Source of the DNA: JBBQXY01 sp051004815
GTDB taxonomy: Bacteria > Chloroflexota > Ktedonobacteria > Ktedonobacterales > Ktedonobacteraceae
Direction: 5' to 3'
Length of the DNA: 64,000 bases
NCBI GenBank assembly: GCA_051004815.1
Contig: JBPCJY010000236.1
Location: 28,530 to 92,529 of the forward strand
Positions 34,238 to 43,114 of this stretch are shown here, piece by piece. Both the position numbers and the translations under genes were made by a program. Positions within the stretch are counted from its first letter, which is position 1. Every line of letters begins with the position of its first letter. The notes beneath the pieces are model-generated. The model saw only the letters and a list, made by a program, of their open reading frames with translations. It was not told the origin of the DNA and did no database searches.

Positions 34238-34558
34238 ATGGCCCATCTACCAGAGAACCCTACGTTGAAAGATCTTCAACACTACATCGATGAGGTCTGC
34301 CAGGAACGGGGTTGGACCAAAGACAGCCCCTCAGAGAAGTTTGTGCTCTTTATCGAAGAGGTCGGCGAACTCGCCAAAGCCATGCGCAAAACAGCCGGGC
34401 TGTATGAAGAGCAAGCGAAACAACGCGATATATCCCTGGAAGAAGAATTTGCCGATGTGCTCAGCTATCTTTTGGATCTGGCTAACTGTTTCCAGGTAGA
34501 TCTGGAACAGGCTTTCCGTGCAAAAGAACAGATCAATCAGTCCAGAACCTGGCATTGA
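34238..34558 (+). CDS. MazG-like nucleotide pyrophosphohydrolase
   Basis: A 106-residue all-alpha NTP pyrophosphohydrolase. The metal-binding helix pairs of the MazG fold are visible: FIEEVGELAKAMRK (E-E-x-x-E) and EEEFADVLSYLLDLANCF (E-x-x-D). This size matches single-domain MazG/RS21-C6-like proteins, which hydrolyse noncanonical dNTPs to monophosphates. ATG 34238 follows CAGGAGG; the longer frame from 34106 overlaps the HAD gene's end and has no family similarity. Confidence 0.85.
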   Translation: MAHLPENPTLKDLQHYIDEVCQERGWTKDSPSEKFVLFIEEVGELAKAMRKTAGLYEEQAKQRDISLEEEFADVLSYLLDLANCFQVDLEQAFRAKEQINQSRTWH

Positions 34559-34707
34559 CTGATCTCCGTCCAGAGCGGCATAAGCGGAAAACCTCCATTC
34601 GAGCTTAATAATCCCAGTAGGACTTTGGTTACACATTTGCACAAGGGAAAGTGGGTCTGCTATACTTTCAAGAACAAGCTATTGTGACAAAAATCGGAGG
34701 TTATTGC

Positions 34708-36024
34708 ATGTCAGATAATATGTTGTCTACTACTACGACACCCACTCGCCTGAATATACATGGTGCGAAGCCACATGGTTCGCTGGATGCTGATATCATC
34801 ATCAAGAACGCACCCGACCCGGTCTTTGTCTCTGACCTGGAAGGCAAAATCCTCTCAGCCAATGACGCTGTCTACGAACTGCTCGGCTTCCGCACCGATG
34901 AAGTGCTGGAACAATCCCTCTCCCGCTTCATTAGCCCAGAAGAGACGCGTGAATTCACCGCTGCCCTCCGTGAAGTCATCGAGCGCGGTGCGACACGTAA
35001 CGCCCGCTTGAACCCCCGTAGTGCCTCCGGTGAAATCATTCCAACCAGTTTGAACGCCTCGGCCTTGCGTGATGCGGATGGCAAAGTCATCGGTGCTATC
35101 GGTATTCTGCGCGATATGCGCGAACTGGATAAGGCACGAGCCTACGCCGACAGCTTAATTAAGAACGCACCTGACCCGGTCTTTGTCTCTGATTTAGAGG
35201 GCAAAATCCTCTCAGCCAACGATGCTGTCTATGAACTGCTTGGCTTCCGCACTGATGAAGTGCTGGAACAATCCCTCTCCCGCTTCATTAGTCCGGAAGA
35301 AACGCGTGAATTCACCGCTGCCCTTCTCGAAGTCATTGAACGCGGCGTCATACGTAACACGCGCCTCAATCCGCGCAGTGCCTCCGGCGAAGTCATTCCA
35401 ACCAGTTTGAACGCCTCGGCCTTGCGTGATGCCGATGGCAAAGTCATTGGTGCCATCGGTATTCTACGCGACATGCGCGAACTGGATAAAGCTCTTGCCT
35501 ATTCGGATAGTCTGATTAAGAATGCACCCGACCCGGTCTTTGTCTCTGACCTGGAAGGCAAGATATTGCAGGCCAACGATGCTGTCTATGAGCTGCTCGG
35601 TTTCCGCCCAGACGAGGTGCTGGAACAATCCCTCTCCCGCTTTATTAGCCCGGAAGAGACGCGCGAGTTCCTGGCTGCCCTGCGCGAAGTTATCGAACGT
35701 GGTGCCACCCGCAATGCCCGCTTAAACCCCCGTAGTGCCTCCGGCGAGGTCATCCCTACAACGCTCAATGCCTCTGCCATGCGCGACGCCGATGGCAAAG
35801 TCATTGGTGCCATCGGTATTCTACGCGACATGCGTGCGTATCAGGCGGTCGTGCGCGACCTGCAAGAGTCAAAGGCCGAGTTACAAGAGAAGATTCTCGA
35901 CCTGGAGAAGTTTGAAGAGGTGGTCGTTGGGCGTGAACTCAAAATGATCGCTTTAGAGAAAGAGATTGAAAACTTAAAGCGAGAACTAGAAGGGGTTAAT
36001 CGAGGGCAAGGTCGATGGACGTAA
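34708..36024 (+). CDS. Triple-PAS-domain sensor protein
   Basis: A 438-residue protein built of three PAS domains and a coiled-coil tail, with no catalytic domain. The PAS units start at 34801, 35158 and 35515, exactly 357 bases (119 residues) apart, and are nearly identical in protein and DNA: each opens with IKNAPDPVFVSDLEGKIL and contains VLEQSLSRFISPEETREF and LNPRSASGE. The last 60 residues are a charged coiled coil (VVRDLQESKAELQEKI). ATG 34708 follows CGGAGG. It overlaps the histidine kinase start by ten bases, so it probably acts as a detached sensor for that kinase. No haem- or flavin-ligating residues are obvious. Confidence 0.85.
   Translation: MSDNMLSTTTTPTRLNIHGAKPHGSLDADIIIKNAPDPVFVSDLEGKILSANDAVYELLGFRTDEVLEQSLSRFISPEETREFTAALREVIERGATRNARLNPRSASGEIIPTSLNASALRDADGKVIGAIGILRDMRELDKARAYADSLIKNAPDPVFVSDLEGKILSANDAVYELLGFRTDEVLEQSLSRFISPEETREFTAALLEVIERGVIRNTRLNPRSASGEVIPTSLNASALRDADGKVIGAIGILRDMRELDKALAYSDSLIKNAPDPVFVSDLEGKILQANDAVYELLGFRPDEVLEQSLSRFISPEETREFLAALREVIERGATRNARLNPRSASGEVIPTTLNASAMRDADGKVIGAIGILRDMRAYQAVVRDLQESKAELQEKILDLEKFEEVVVGRELKMIALEKEIENLKRELEGVNRGQGRWT
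34801..35850 (+). repeat. Three tandem 357-base PAS-coding repeats
   Basis: Units begin at 34801, 35158 and 35515 with near-identical DNA over most of their length, differing mainly at third codon positions and in a few codons (for example GATRNA versus GVIRNT). The even spacing points to recent unequal duplication or ongoing gene conversion. Confidence 0.9.
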
Positions 36025-37163
36025 CAACTCGTCAGTCAGAGTCGGAAACTGCTCTACCTGAAGAGAATAACGTGGAATGGTGGCGGCAAGAGTACAAGCA
36101 TCTGTTAGAGCAGAAAAATGCCCTGGAAATGCGTGTACTCAAAAGTGAAGAGCGGCGTCGTGCCCTGATGCACATCTTGAGTGACCTGAACAGTGTCAAT
36201 CGTAAGCTGGCCGATCAGCGTAAAGCTATGATTCACATCCTGGCCGACTATGAGAAAGACCGCAGTTATCTGGAGAAACAAACAGAGCACCTGGATAACT
36301 CTCGTCGCGCCCTTCTGCATATCCTGCAAGACTCGCATCAATCCAACCTGCGCCTGGAAAATAGCCGCAAAGCCATGATTCATATCATGAGCGATTTGAA
36401 AGAGACCACCGCGGAAGTACAGCGACGCGAACAAGAGTTGCGCGAAAAACAGGAACAACTGGTGCAGGCTGGCAAACTGGCGACGCTGGGCGAACTGACA
36501 ACTGGCGTGGCCCATGAGTTAAATAATCCTCTGAACAATATCGGCCTGTTCATAGGCAATGTAATTGATCTGGTTGAACTGGGTCAGGCAGACTCGGCGG
36601 TCATCCTACGCGAGATGCACAGTGCATTGCAGCAGGTCTACAAAGCCACCGAAATTATTACGCACCTGCGTACTTTTGGCCGCGCCGCCTCGGTGAGCCG
36701 CGAGCCAGTCGTCATTAAAGAAGTTATTGAGAGTGCCATCTCGTTGATGCGTGAGCAGTTACGTTTACGGCAGATTGAAGTGGAGTTGCAATTTCCCGCT
36801 CAGGAGGTCATTGTGATCGGCAACGCCATTCAATTAGAGCAAGTCTTCATCAATCTGCTGACGAATGCACGCGATGCCATGGCTAACGCAACACGCAAGG
36901 TCATTACTGTTGTGTGCAACGCAAAGGAAGATGTAGTAGATATTCGTTTTCGTGATACTGGCCCGGGAATACCCAAGGGACTCGAACAGCGCATCTTTGA
37001 CCCGTTCTTTACCACAAAGGACGTTGGCGCAGGCACGGGCCTTGGTCTCTCAATTGCGTATGGCATTATCAAGGAGCATGAAGGAGCTATTGCGGTGGAA
37101 AACCATCCCAGCGGAGGTGCCTTATTCGTGCTTCAGCTCCCGCTCACGTTTACGAAAGGATAA
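36015..37163 (+). CDS. Sensor histidine kinase with repeated coiled-coil input region
   Basis: A 382-residue soluble histidine kinase. The N-terminus (residues 45-130) holds four copies of a motif R-R/K-A-L/M-x-HI-L/M-x-D at 48, 69, 97 and 118, spaced 21, 28 and 21 residues, all multiples of seven, so a continuous coiled coil. The phosphoacceptor is His167 in GVAHELNNPLNN (NtrB/ZraS-type H box). The ATPase domain shows N box INLLTNARDA, G1 DTGPGIP, F box IFDPFFTTK and G2 GTGLGLSI. No membrane segment; input probably comes from the triple-PAS protein encoded just upstream with a ten-base overlap. Confidence 0.9.
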   Translation: MDVTTRQSESETALPEENNVEWWRQEYKHLLEQKNALEMRVLKSEERRRALMHILSDLNSVNRKLADQRKAMIHILADYEKDRSYLEKQTEHLDNSRRALLHILQDSHQSNLRLENSRKAMIHIMSDLKETTAEVQRREQELREKQEQLVQAGKLATLGELTTGVAHELNNPLNNIGLFIGNVIDLVELGQADSAVILREMHSALQQVYKATEIITHLRTFGRAASVSREPVVIKEVIESAISLMREQLRLRQIEVELQFPAQEVIVIGNAIQLEQVFINLLTNARDAMANATRKVITVVCNAKEDVVDIRFRDTGPGIPKGLEQRIFDPFFTTKDVGAGTGLGLSIAYGIIKEHEGAIAVENHPSGGALFVLQLPLTFTKG

Positions 37164-37172
37164 GCATCACAG

Positions 37173-38375
37173 ATGAATAGACCATACATCCTGATTGTTG
37201 ACGACGATAAGACATTATTACAAGCATTACCACAGGCTTTATCACTCCGGATAAAAGACATAGCGATTGATTGCGCTGACTCGGCTTCTGCCGCGCTCGA
37301 CTTGATCGGCCAGCATGATTACGATGCCATCGTGAGCGATATTAAGATGCCGGGCATGGACGGATTGACTCTGCTGGCAAAGATCAAAGAACTACGGCCC
37401 AATACGCCCACACTCTTAATCACTGGGCATGGCGAGCACAATCTCGCGGTACAGGCCCTACGAGGCGGCGCATATGACTTTATTCAGAAGCCCATTGATC
37501 GCGACTATTTCGTGGCCGCGCTGCTGCGTGCTATTCAAATGCACCAGCTACAACGTCAGGTGACAGAGCAGCAGCATGCCCTGGAACAGTATGCCGCCTC
37601 GCTTGAAGAGACCGTGAAGAAGCGCACGCACGAGCTTTTGAAAGCGAATGCAGCCAAAGATGAGTTTCTCAGCATTGCCTCCCACGAACTCAAAACGCCC
37701 CTCGCCAGCTTGAAAGGTATTACGCAGCTCCTGCATCGGAAGTTAGAACGGCAAGGTTCAGCTGAAATTGGCAACATCGCAAACATGGAGCGTTCGATTC
37801 GTCGCATGGAGCTACTCGTCAACGATCTATTAGACACCTCGGTCATTGAGACGGGCATGCTTACTTTGCGTTGCCAGCGTTACGACCTGCTAACCCTCTG
37901 CCAAAACGTCGTAGATGAGTACGCGGCAGTAAGCGAGCAACAGGTCGTCTTTAACGGCTCTGATGAGTCGCTTCCAGTCGAGGTTGACATGGATAGGCTC
38001 AGCCAGGTTATTACCAACCTGCTTTCTAATGCCCGTAAATACTCACCTTTCGGCTCTCCTATTTCCGTGACGGTAGAGCGTGTAGGGAATGAAGGCATCA
38101 TCACTGTGCAAGATACGGGCGTGGGCATACCTGCTGAGATGCTACCCCACATCTTTGAGCGTTTCTACCGCGTCCCCGGCATTCAGGTACAAGCCGGCTC
38201 TAGCTTTGGCCTTGGGCTAGGCCTCTACATCTCCCATAAAATCGTTGATCGACACGGTGGTCGCATCGAGGTGCAAAGTGCTCCAGACCACGGCAGCAGC
38301 TTCTCTATCGTCCTGCCCTTGCTGACGGCAGAAAGAAAAGAAACAGAGCCATGGCAAAACGCTTTGCAGCTCTAG
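37173..38375 (+). CDS. Hybrid response regulator-histidine kinase (REC-HisKA-HATPase)
   Basis: A 400-residue protein. The receiver domain (residues 1-122) has acidic pocket VDDD, phosphoacceptor Asp56 in IVSDIKMP, Thr in LITGHGE and Lys in QKP. A coiled coil (130-160) leads to a HisKA domain with His171 in SIASHELKTPL, followed by an ATPase domain with NLLSNARKYSP, DTGVGIPAEM, FERFYR and GLGLGLYISHKIV. The receiver-first order lets a phosphate from the upstream kinase gate this kinase's output. No DNA-binding domain is present, so the final response regulator is elsewhere. It is last in the three-gene operon. Confidence 0.9.
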   Translation: MNRPYILIVDDDKTLLQALPQALSLRIKDIAIDCADSASAALDLIGQHDYDAIVSDIKMPGMDGLTLLAKIKELRPNTPTLLITGHGEHNLAVQALRGGAYDFIQKPIDRDYFVAALLRAIQMHQLQRQVTEQQHALEQYAASLEETVKKRTHELLKANAAKDEFLSIASHELKTPLASLKGITQLLHRKLERQGSAEIGNIANMERSIRRMELLVNDLLDTSVIETGMLTLRCQRYDLLTLCQNVVDEYAAVSEQQVVFNGSDESLPVEVDMDRLSQVITNLLSNARKYSPFGSPISVTVERVGNEGIITVQDTGVGIPAEMLPHIFERFYRVPGIQVQAGSSFGLGLGLYISHKIVDRHGGRIEVQSAPDHGSSFSIVLPLLTAERKETEPWQNALQL

Positions 38376-39592
38376 CTTTTCGGTTGTGGTCGATAGGGAC
38401 CGGTAATATGCTCGAAACGAGAACGGTAGCGCGTGGCATGATAGTCAGCCGGGTTTACACGGCGGGCCGCGAAGTTTTTGCCAGGGATATCCGTCGCGAT
38501 ATACACTCCATCGCGGTAGGCAGCCATCACTCCATGCGTGCCATTTTCGACAAAACTCATGATGAGGTTAGCGTAATAAATAGCCATGTGTTTGTCATAG
38601 ACCTCGGGTTCACCGCTGCGCAGAAAATAGGTCAAGTCAATTGGAATGAAACGCACCTCTGGCAGACGTACCGTGAGTTGCTCGGCTAGAAATTCGGCCA
38701 TATCAGCTTTCTTGCGGTGTCCGTAAGCATCTGGTAGCCCAACTTCCGGCACCGGCATGTTCAAGTTGGCTCCCTCTGACAGCACAACGGTCGAATAATT
38801 GCGTGGGTTACGCCTATCCTGGGCAATCAATTCAGCCAACGTATCAATATTAGCCGGTACTTCAGGAATCAGCACACGGTCAACCCAGGCCACAGTCGCC
38901 GTTTCGAGCGCGGTGAAGCCTGCATCTCGACCAAACATACGAAACAGGATGGTCTCACTATGCGACCCGGCGGTAGAACGAATGCGGCTGATAAACTCTG
39001 TCGCTCGGCTGATCGCTGTCTGGAAACCGATACAGTAATCGGTACCGGGCACGTCGTTGTCCATTGTCTTAGGAATACCCCACACATTGACACCTTTGGA
39101 TGCTAAAACGGCCCCATAGCTCAGAGTGTCATCTCCGCCAATCGCAACCAGGCCATCCATTTCCAGAAAGGAAATATTTGCCAGTACCTCCTCCGTGAGG
39201 TCGACCCGGTCATCCGGCGCGTGACCAACGCCATGCGCCGCTAAGTGTGGTGGGAGATCACCAACTCGTGTGCGAGCAGGATTTGTACGTGTGGATTGCA
39301 AGATCGTGCCACCCTGCCGATCAATAGTGCGCGTATTCATGCGGTTCAGCGGCATCAGATAGCTGCCCTGCCAGGTGGTTGGTTCATCGGAACGAAAAAT
39401 TTGGGCCTCACGATTCCGCGAACGGTCAAGGAACGTGATCCCTTCCCAACCTGAGCGCAAGCCAATAATACGGATGCCCATCGTTTCTGCGCGATAGACC
39501 AGTGCCTTGATAGCAGCGTTCAGCCCCGGCACATCACCGCCGCCTGTCAGCACGCCCAATGTACGAATAGGATGAGTTGTCTGTCCTGGCAT
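38372..39592 (-). CDS. pfp: Phosphofructokinase, PPi-dependent type by active-site residues
   Basis: A 406-residue phosphofructokinase. Seen: GVLTGGGDVPGLNAAI at the N-terminus, GLVAIGGDDTLSYG, GIPKTMDNDVPGTDYCIGF and GRDAGFTALETA. In the family, ATP enzymes carry GGDG and PGTIDND, while PPi enzymes carry GGDD and PKT-x-DND; both diagnostic residues here are of the PPi type. It phosphorylates fructose 6-phosphate, reversibly if PPi is used. ATG 39592 follows GGAGAGG. Its stop overlaps the convergent kinase gene by four bases. The name pfkA may be used in annotations. Confidence 0.85.
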   Translation of the reverse strand: MPGQTTHPIRTLGVLTGGGDVPGLNAAIKALVYRAETMGIRIIGLRSGWEGITFLDRSRNREAQIFRSDEPTTWQGSYLMPLNRMNTRTIDRQGGTILQSTRTNPARTRVGDLPPHLAAHGVGHAPDDRVDLTEEVLANISFLEMDGLVAIGGDDTLSYGAVLASKGVNVWGIPKTMDNDVPGTDYCIGFQTAISRATEFISRIRSTAGSHSETILFRMFGRDAGFTALETATVAWVDRVLIPEVPANIDTLAELIAQDRRNPRNYSTVVLSEGANLNMPVPEVGLPDAYGHRKKADMAEFLAEQLTVRLPEVRFIPIDLTYFLRSGEPEVYDKHMAIYYANLIMSFVENGTHGVMAAYRDGVYIATDIPGKNFAARRVNPADYHATRYRSRFEHITGPYRPQPKS

Positions 39593-39738
39593 AAAAATCC
39601 TCTCCAATCGCTATGTTTTTTTAACGATAGCATATCATAATACGTTCCTGTCAGGTATATATGTTGGGCAAGATTCAAAAGAAAGGCAAACATTCACGGG
39701 GAAGCTTGCTACCTCACGAACGATCGGAAAGGCTATGG

Positions 39739-39744
39739 TATAAT
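39739..39744 (+). promoter_or_regulatory. Extended -10 promoter element before the LuxR gene
   Basis: TGGTATAAT at 39736-39744 is an extended -10 with no clear -35. It faces the regulator gene 150 bases downstream. The remaining 39593-39890 spacer shows no other gene. Confidence 0.4.
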
Positions 39745-39890
39745 GCGAGATGAATGGGTGAAATAACCTTTTAAAAATCTTAGTCTGTCATCCGCGTCGT
39801 CGAGCAAGTCGAGATACATTAATTCACCTCCTCTGGATAGTACTCTTTTACTCGTGCTCGTGTGAACCGTCAGAAGGAAAATAAGTCGGC

Positions 39891-42662
39891 ATGCCTACGC
39901 CAATTCTCGCCACGAAACTGTATCTCCCTCCGCTTCGACCGAACGTGGTCAGCCGCCCCCGCCTGCTCGAGCGGCTGAACGAGGGTCTGCACCGCAAACT
40001 GACCCTCATCGCTGCCCCCGCCGGCTTTGGAAAAACCACGCTGGTCAGTGAATGGGTCGCCTTCATCAAGCGACCGACCGCCTGGCTGTCACTCGATGAA
40101 GGAGATAATGACCCGGCTCGCTTTCTGGCTTACCTGGTCGCTGCGTTACAGACGATTGCGGCCACTCTTGGGGAAGGGGTGTTGGCTGTGCTCCAATCCC
40201 CTCAGCCCCCGCCAATCGAATCAATTCTGACGGCCCTGCTCAATGAGATCAGCACGCTCCCGGACCATTTCGTCCTTGTCCTTGACGACTACCATGTGAT
40301 TGATGCCAAAGCGGTTGACATGGCCCTCGCCTATCTCGTCGAGCACCTGCCGCCGCAGATGCACCTGGTCATTGCCACCCGCGAAGATCCACAGCTCCCC
40401 CTGGCCCGGTTACGCGCCCGGAGCCACTTGACCGAACTGCGCGCCGCCGACTTACGTTTTACCGCCTCCGAAGCCGCCACATTTCTCAGCCAGGTGATGG
40501 GTCTCAGCCTCTCTGCGGCAGACATCGCCGCGCTAGAAGATCACACCGAAGGCTGGATTGCTGGCCTGCAATTAGCCGCGCTTTCCATGCAGGGCCACCA
40601 GGATGTTGCCGGGTTCATCCGGGCATTCGCAGGAGACCACAGGTACATCGTGGACTATCTGGTCGAAGAGGTCCTGCAACGTCAGCCCGAACCTGTACGT
40701 CGCTTTTTACTCCAGACCTCCATTCTCGACCGCTTGAATGGCCCGCTCTGCGATGCCGTCACCGGCCAGGAGGAAGGCAACGCGCGGTTGGAGGCCCTGG
40801 AGCGCGGCAATTTCTTTGTCGTTCCGCTCGATGACACGCGCCACTGGTATCGCTATCATCACCTCTTTGCCGAAGTTCTCTCCGCGCGTTTGCTGGCGGA
40901 GCAGCCCGCTCAGGTATCAACGCTGCATCGGCGCGCGAGCGCGTGGTACGAGCAGCATGGTTCGGCAACCGATGCGATCCGCCACGCGCTGGCCGCCGAG
41001 GATTTCGGGCGAGTGGCGGACCTGGTTGAACTGGCAGTGCCAGCTATGGCCCGGAATCGACAGGAAGCCACGGTGCTTGGCTGGCTCAAGACGCTCCCCG
41101 ACGAGCTGGTGCGCGCCAGGCCCGTACTGAGCGTTCACTATGCCGGGGCGTTACTGCTTAACGGCGAGCTCGAGGGCGTTGAGGCCCGACTGCGGGACGC
41201 CGAACGATGGCTGGACACTTCGGCAGACAGGGCTGAGCTTGCGCCCGCCCCATCGGCGGAGATGATCGTCGTGGATGAAGCGGAATTTCGAGGTCTCCCG
41301 GGTTCAATCGCCATTTACCGTGCCGCAATTGCCATGGCTTTGGGCGATGTGGCCAACACCATGAAATACGCCCGACGGGTGCTTGACCTCGTTCCTGAGG
41401 ATAACCATCTCCGGCGCGGATCTGCAGCGGGGTTCCTGGGACTCGCATATTGGACGAGTGGTGATCTCGAGGCAGCGCACCGGTCATATGCCGAATGCAT
41501 GGCTCTGGTGCAGAGGGCCGGGCACATCTCTGACGCGATCGGTTGCTCTATCGCTCTGGCTGATATACGGATTGGGCAAGGTCGTCTGCGCGAGGCAATG
41601 AGCACCTATGAGCGGGGATTGCAGCTTGCGACGGAGCAGAGCGCGATTCTACTGCGGGGAGCGGCAGATATGCACGTGGGAATGAGCGAGCTCCATCGTG
41701 AGCGTGACGATTTGGATGCCGCTATGCAGCACCTGCTGAGAAGCAAGGAACTGGGTGAGCTTGCCGGGTTACCGCAAAACCGCTATCGCTGGTGCGTTGC
41801 CATGGCTCACATACGAAAGGCCCAAGGAGATCTGGACGGCGCTCTCGATCTGCTCCACGAGGCAGAACGCCTGTATGTGAGTGACTTCTTCCCCAATGTG
41901 CGTCCTATAGCGGCGTGGAAAACGCGAGTGTGGGTCGCCCAGGGGGGGTTGGGTGAAGCCCTCGACTGGGCGCGTGAGCTTGGCCTCTCCAGGGCACTCG
42001 ACCTCAGCTACTTGCACGAGTTCGACCACACCACCCTGGCCAGGGTGCTCCTGGCCCGGTATAAAAGCGACCGTACAGAACACTCCATGCTTGAGGCAGT
42101 GGAACTCCTGGAGCGCCTCCTACAAGCGGCGGAAGAGGGGGAGAGGACGGGAAGCGTCATCGAAATCCTGGTGCTGCAGGCACTCGTCCACCAGGTGCAA
42201 GGCAACATCCCTGCTGCTCTTGTGCCGCTGGAACGCGCCCTGACGCTGGCTGAGCCGGAAGGCTACATCCGCATCTTTGTGGATGAGGGTCTACCCATGG
42301 CGGTTCTGCTCGCAAAGCTCCACGAACATGCGCGGAAACGGCCTCGTGCCGCCTTGACGAACGTTCCCCTGGCCTACATCGAACGGCTCCGCGCACTGCT
42401 GCGCGGAGAACGGGTTCAGGAAGGGACCTCCCCTGCTGCACCAGCACCTGCCCAGTCGCTGCTCGACCCGCTGACCGAACGCGAATTGGAAGTACTGCGC
42501 CTCATTGCGGCTGGCCTCTCCAATCGTGATATTGCAGCCCGACTCGTCCTGGCATTGAGCACTGTCAAATCGTATGTCAATACCATCTACGGTAAGCTCC
42601 AGGTGGAGAGCCGCACCCAGGCGGTGGCACGCGCCAGAGTGCTCCACCTGCTCTCCGAGTAA
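39891..42662 (+). CDS. LuxR family transcriptional regulator, MalT-type STAND ATPase
   Basis: A 923-residue regulator. The N-terminus ILATKLYLPPLRPNVVSRPRLLERL leads to a NACHT/STAND NTPase with Walker A APAGFGKTTL (about residue 42) and Walker B LVLDDYH. The winged-helix region contains TEGWIAGLQLAALSM. A long array of TPR-like helices follows (about 450-800). The C-terminal LuxR HTH (about 855-920) reads LTERELEVLRLIAAGLSNRD with the recognition helix STVKSYVNTIYGKL. Such proteins are activated by a small ligand and ATP, then bind promoter DNA as oligomers. Base composition is clearly richer in G+C than in neighbouring genes. The adjacent small protein is its usual companion. Confidence 0.9.
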   Translation: MPTPILATKLYLPPLRPNVVSRPRLLERLNEGLHRKLTLIAAPAGFGKTTLVSEWVAFIKRPTAWLSLDEGDNDPARFLAYLVAALQTIAATLGEGVLAVLQSPQPPPIESILTALLNEISTLPDHFVLVLDDYHVIDAKAVDMALAYLVEHLPPQMHLVIATREDPQLPLARLRARSHLTELRAADLRFTASEAATFLSQVMGLSLSAADIAALEDHTEGWIAGLQLAALSMQGHQDVAGFIRAFAGDHRYIVDYLVEEVLQRQPEPVRRFLLQTSILDRLNGPLCDAVTGQEEGNARLEALERGNFFVVPLDDTRHWYRYHHLFAEVLSARLLAEQPAQVSTLHRRASAWYEQHGSATDAIRHALAAEDFGRVADLVELAVPAMARNRQEATVLGWLKTLPDELVRARPVLSVHYAGALLLNGELEGVEARLRDAERWLDTSADRAELAPAPSAEMIVVDEAEFRGLPGSIAIYRAAIAMALGDVANTMKYARRVLDLVPEDNHLRRGSAAGFLGLAYWTSGDLEAAHRSYAECMALVQRAGHISDAIGCSIALADIRIGQGRLREAMSTYERGLQLATEQSAILLRGAADMHVGMSELHRERDDLDAAMQHLLRSKELGELAGLPQNRYRWCVAMAHIRKAQGDLDGALDLLHEAERLYVSDFFPNVRPIAAWKTRVWVAQGGLGEALDWARELGLSRALDLSYLHEFDHTTLARVLLARYKSDRTEHSMLEAVELLERLLQAAEEGERTGSVIEILVLQALVHQVQGNIPAALVPLERALTLAEPEGYIRIFVDEGLPMAVLLAKLHEHARKRPRAALTNVPLAYIERLRALLRGERVQEGTSPAAPAPAQSLLDPLTERELEVLRLIAAGLSNRDIAARLVLALSTVKSYVNTIYGKLQVESRTQAVARARVLHLLSE

Positions 42663-42851
42663 CCACTCCCCCTGTATCCACCCCCTCGTCACCTGCCCGG
42701 AAAAACTTCCACCCCCCTTACCACCTTTTGATGGTTCCAAACCTCCCTCCTGTCCTGATACACTTCTTACAACAACGATGAAGTGAGAAAGACATCGTTG
42801 GCAACCAGGAGAGAGAGCATCATCTATACGTGCAGGGAGAAGAAAACGAGC

Positions 42852-43076
42852 ATGCCACAGGAGTTCTACCAGATTACCGTCAAGGGCCACCTGAACCCGA
42901 ACTGGGCCGATTGGTTCGATGGATTGACCATCATTCCGTTGCCCAATGGGACCACCGCCATCTCTGGTCCGGTAGTCGATCAGGCCGCGTTGCATGGCTT
43001 GCTCAGGAAAGTGCGTGATTTAGGAGTGCCATTACTCTCGGTCACCCGCGTCAGACCCGACCAGGCCGATGCGTAA
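42852..43076 (+). CDS. Small conserved protein found beside MalT-type regulators
   Basis: A 74-residue protein with the pattern Y-Q-I-T-V-K-G-H-L, W-A-D-W-F-D-G-L-T-I, N-G-T-T-A-I-S-GPVVDQAALHGLLRKVRDLG. I recognise this as a small conserved family common in Actinomycetota and Chloroflexota, often near LuxR/MalT regulators and DUF4386 genes. It has no signal peptide, no membrane helix and no known function. ATG 42852 is chosen because GGGAGAAG precedes it and the family starts a few residues before the first strand. It lies 189 bases after the regulator's stop and 38 before the DUF4386 gene. Confidence 0.75.
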   Translation: MPQEFYQITVKGHLNPNWADWFDGLTIIPLPNGTTAISGPVVDQAALHGLLRKVRDLGVPLLSVTRVRPDQADA

Positions 43077-43114
43077 GATGTCAAAGCCAGAAATAATCAG
43101 CAAGGAGAAAAACG

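Noticed and set aside
42291..42995. 234-codon minus-strand frame over the LuxR C-terminus
   Set aside because: Produced by the high G+C of the LuxR gene; it spans the real stop and start of two plus-strand genes.
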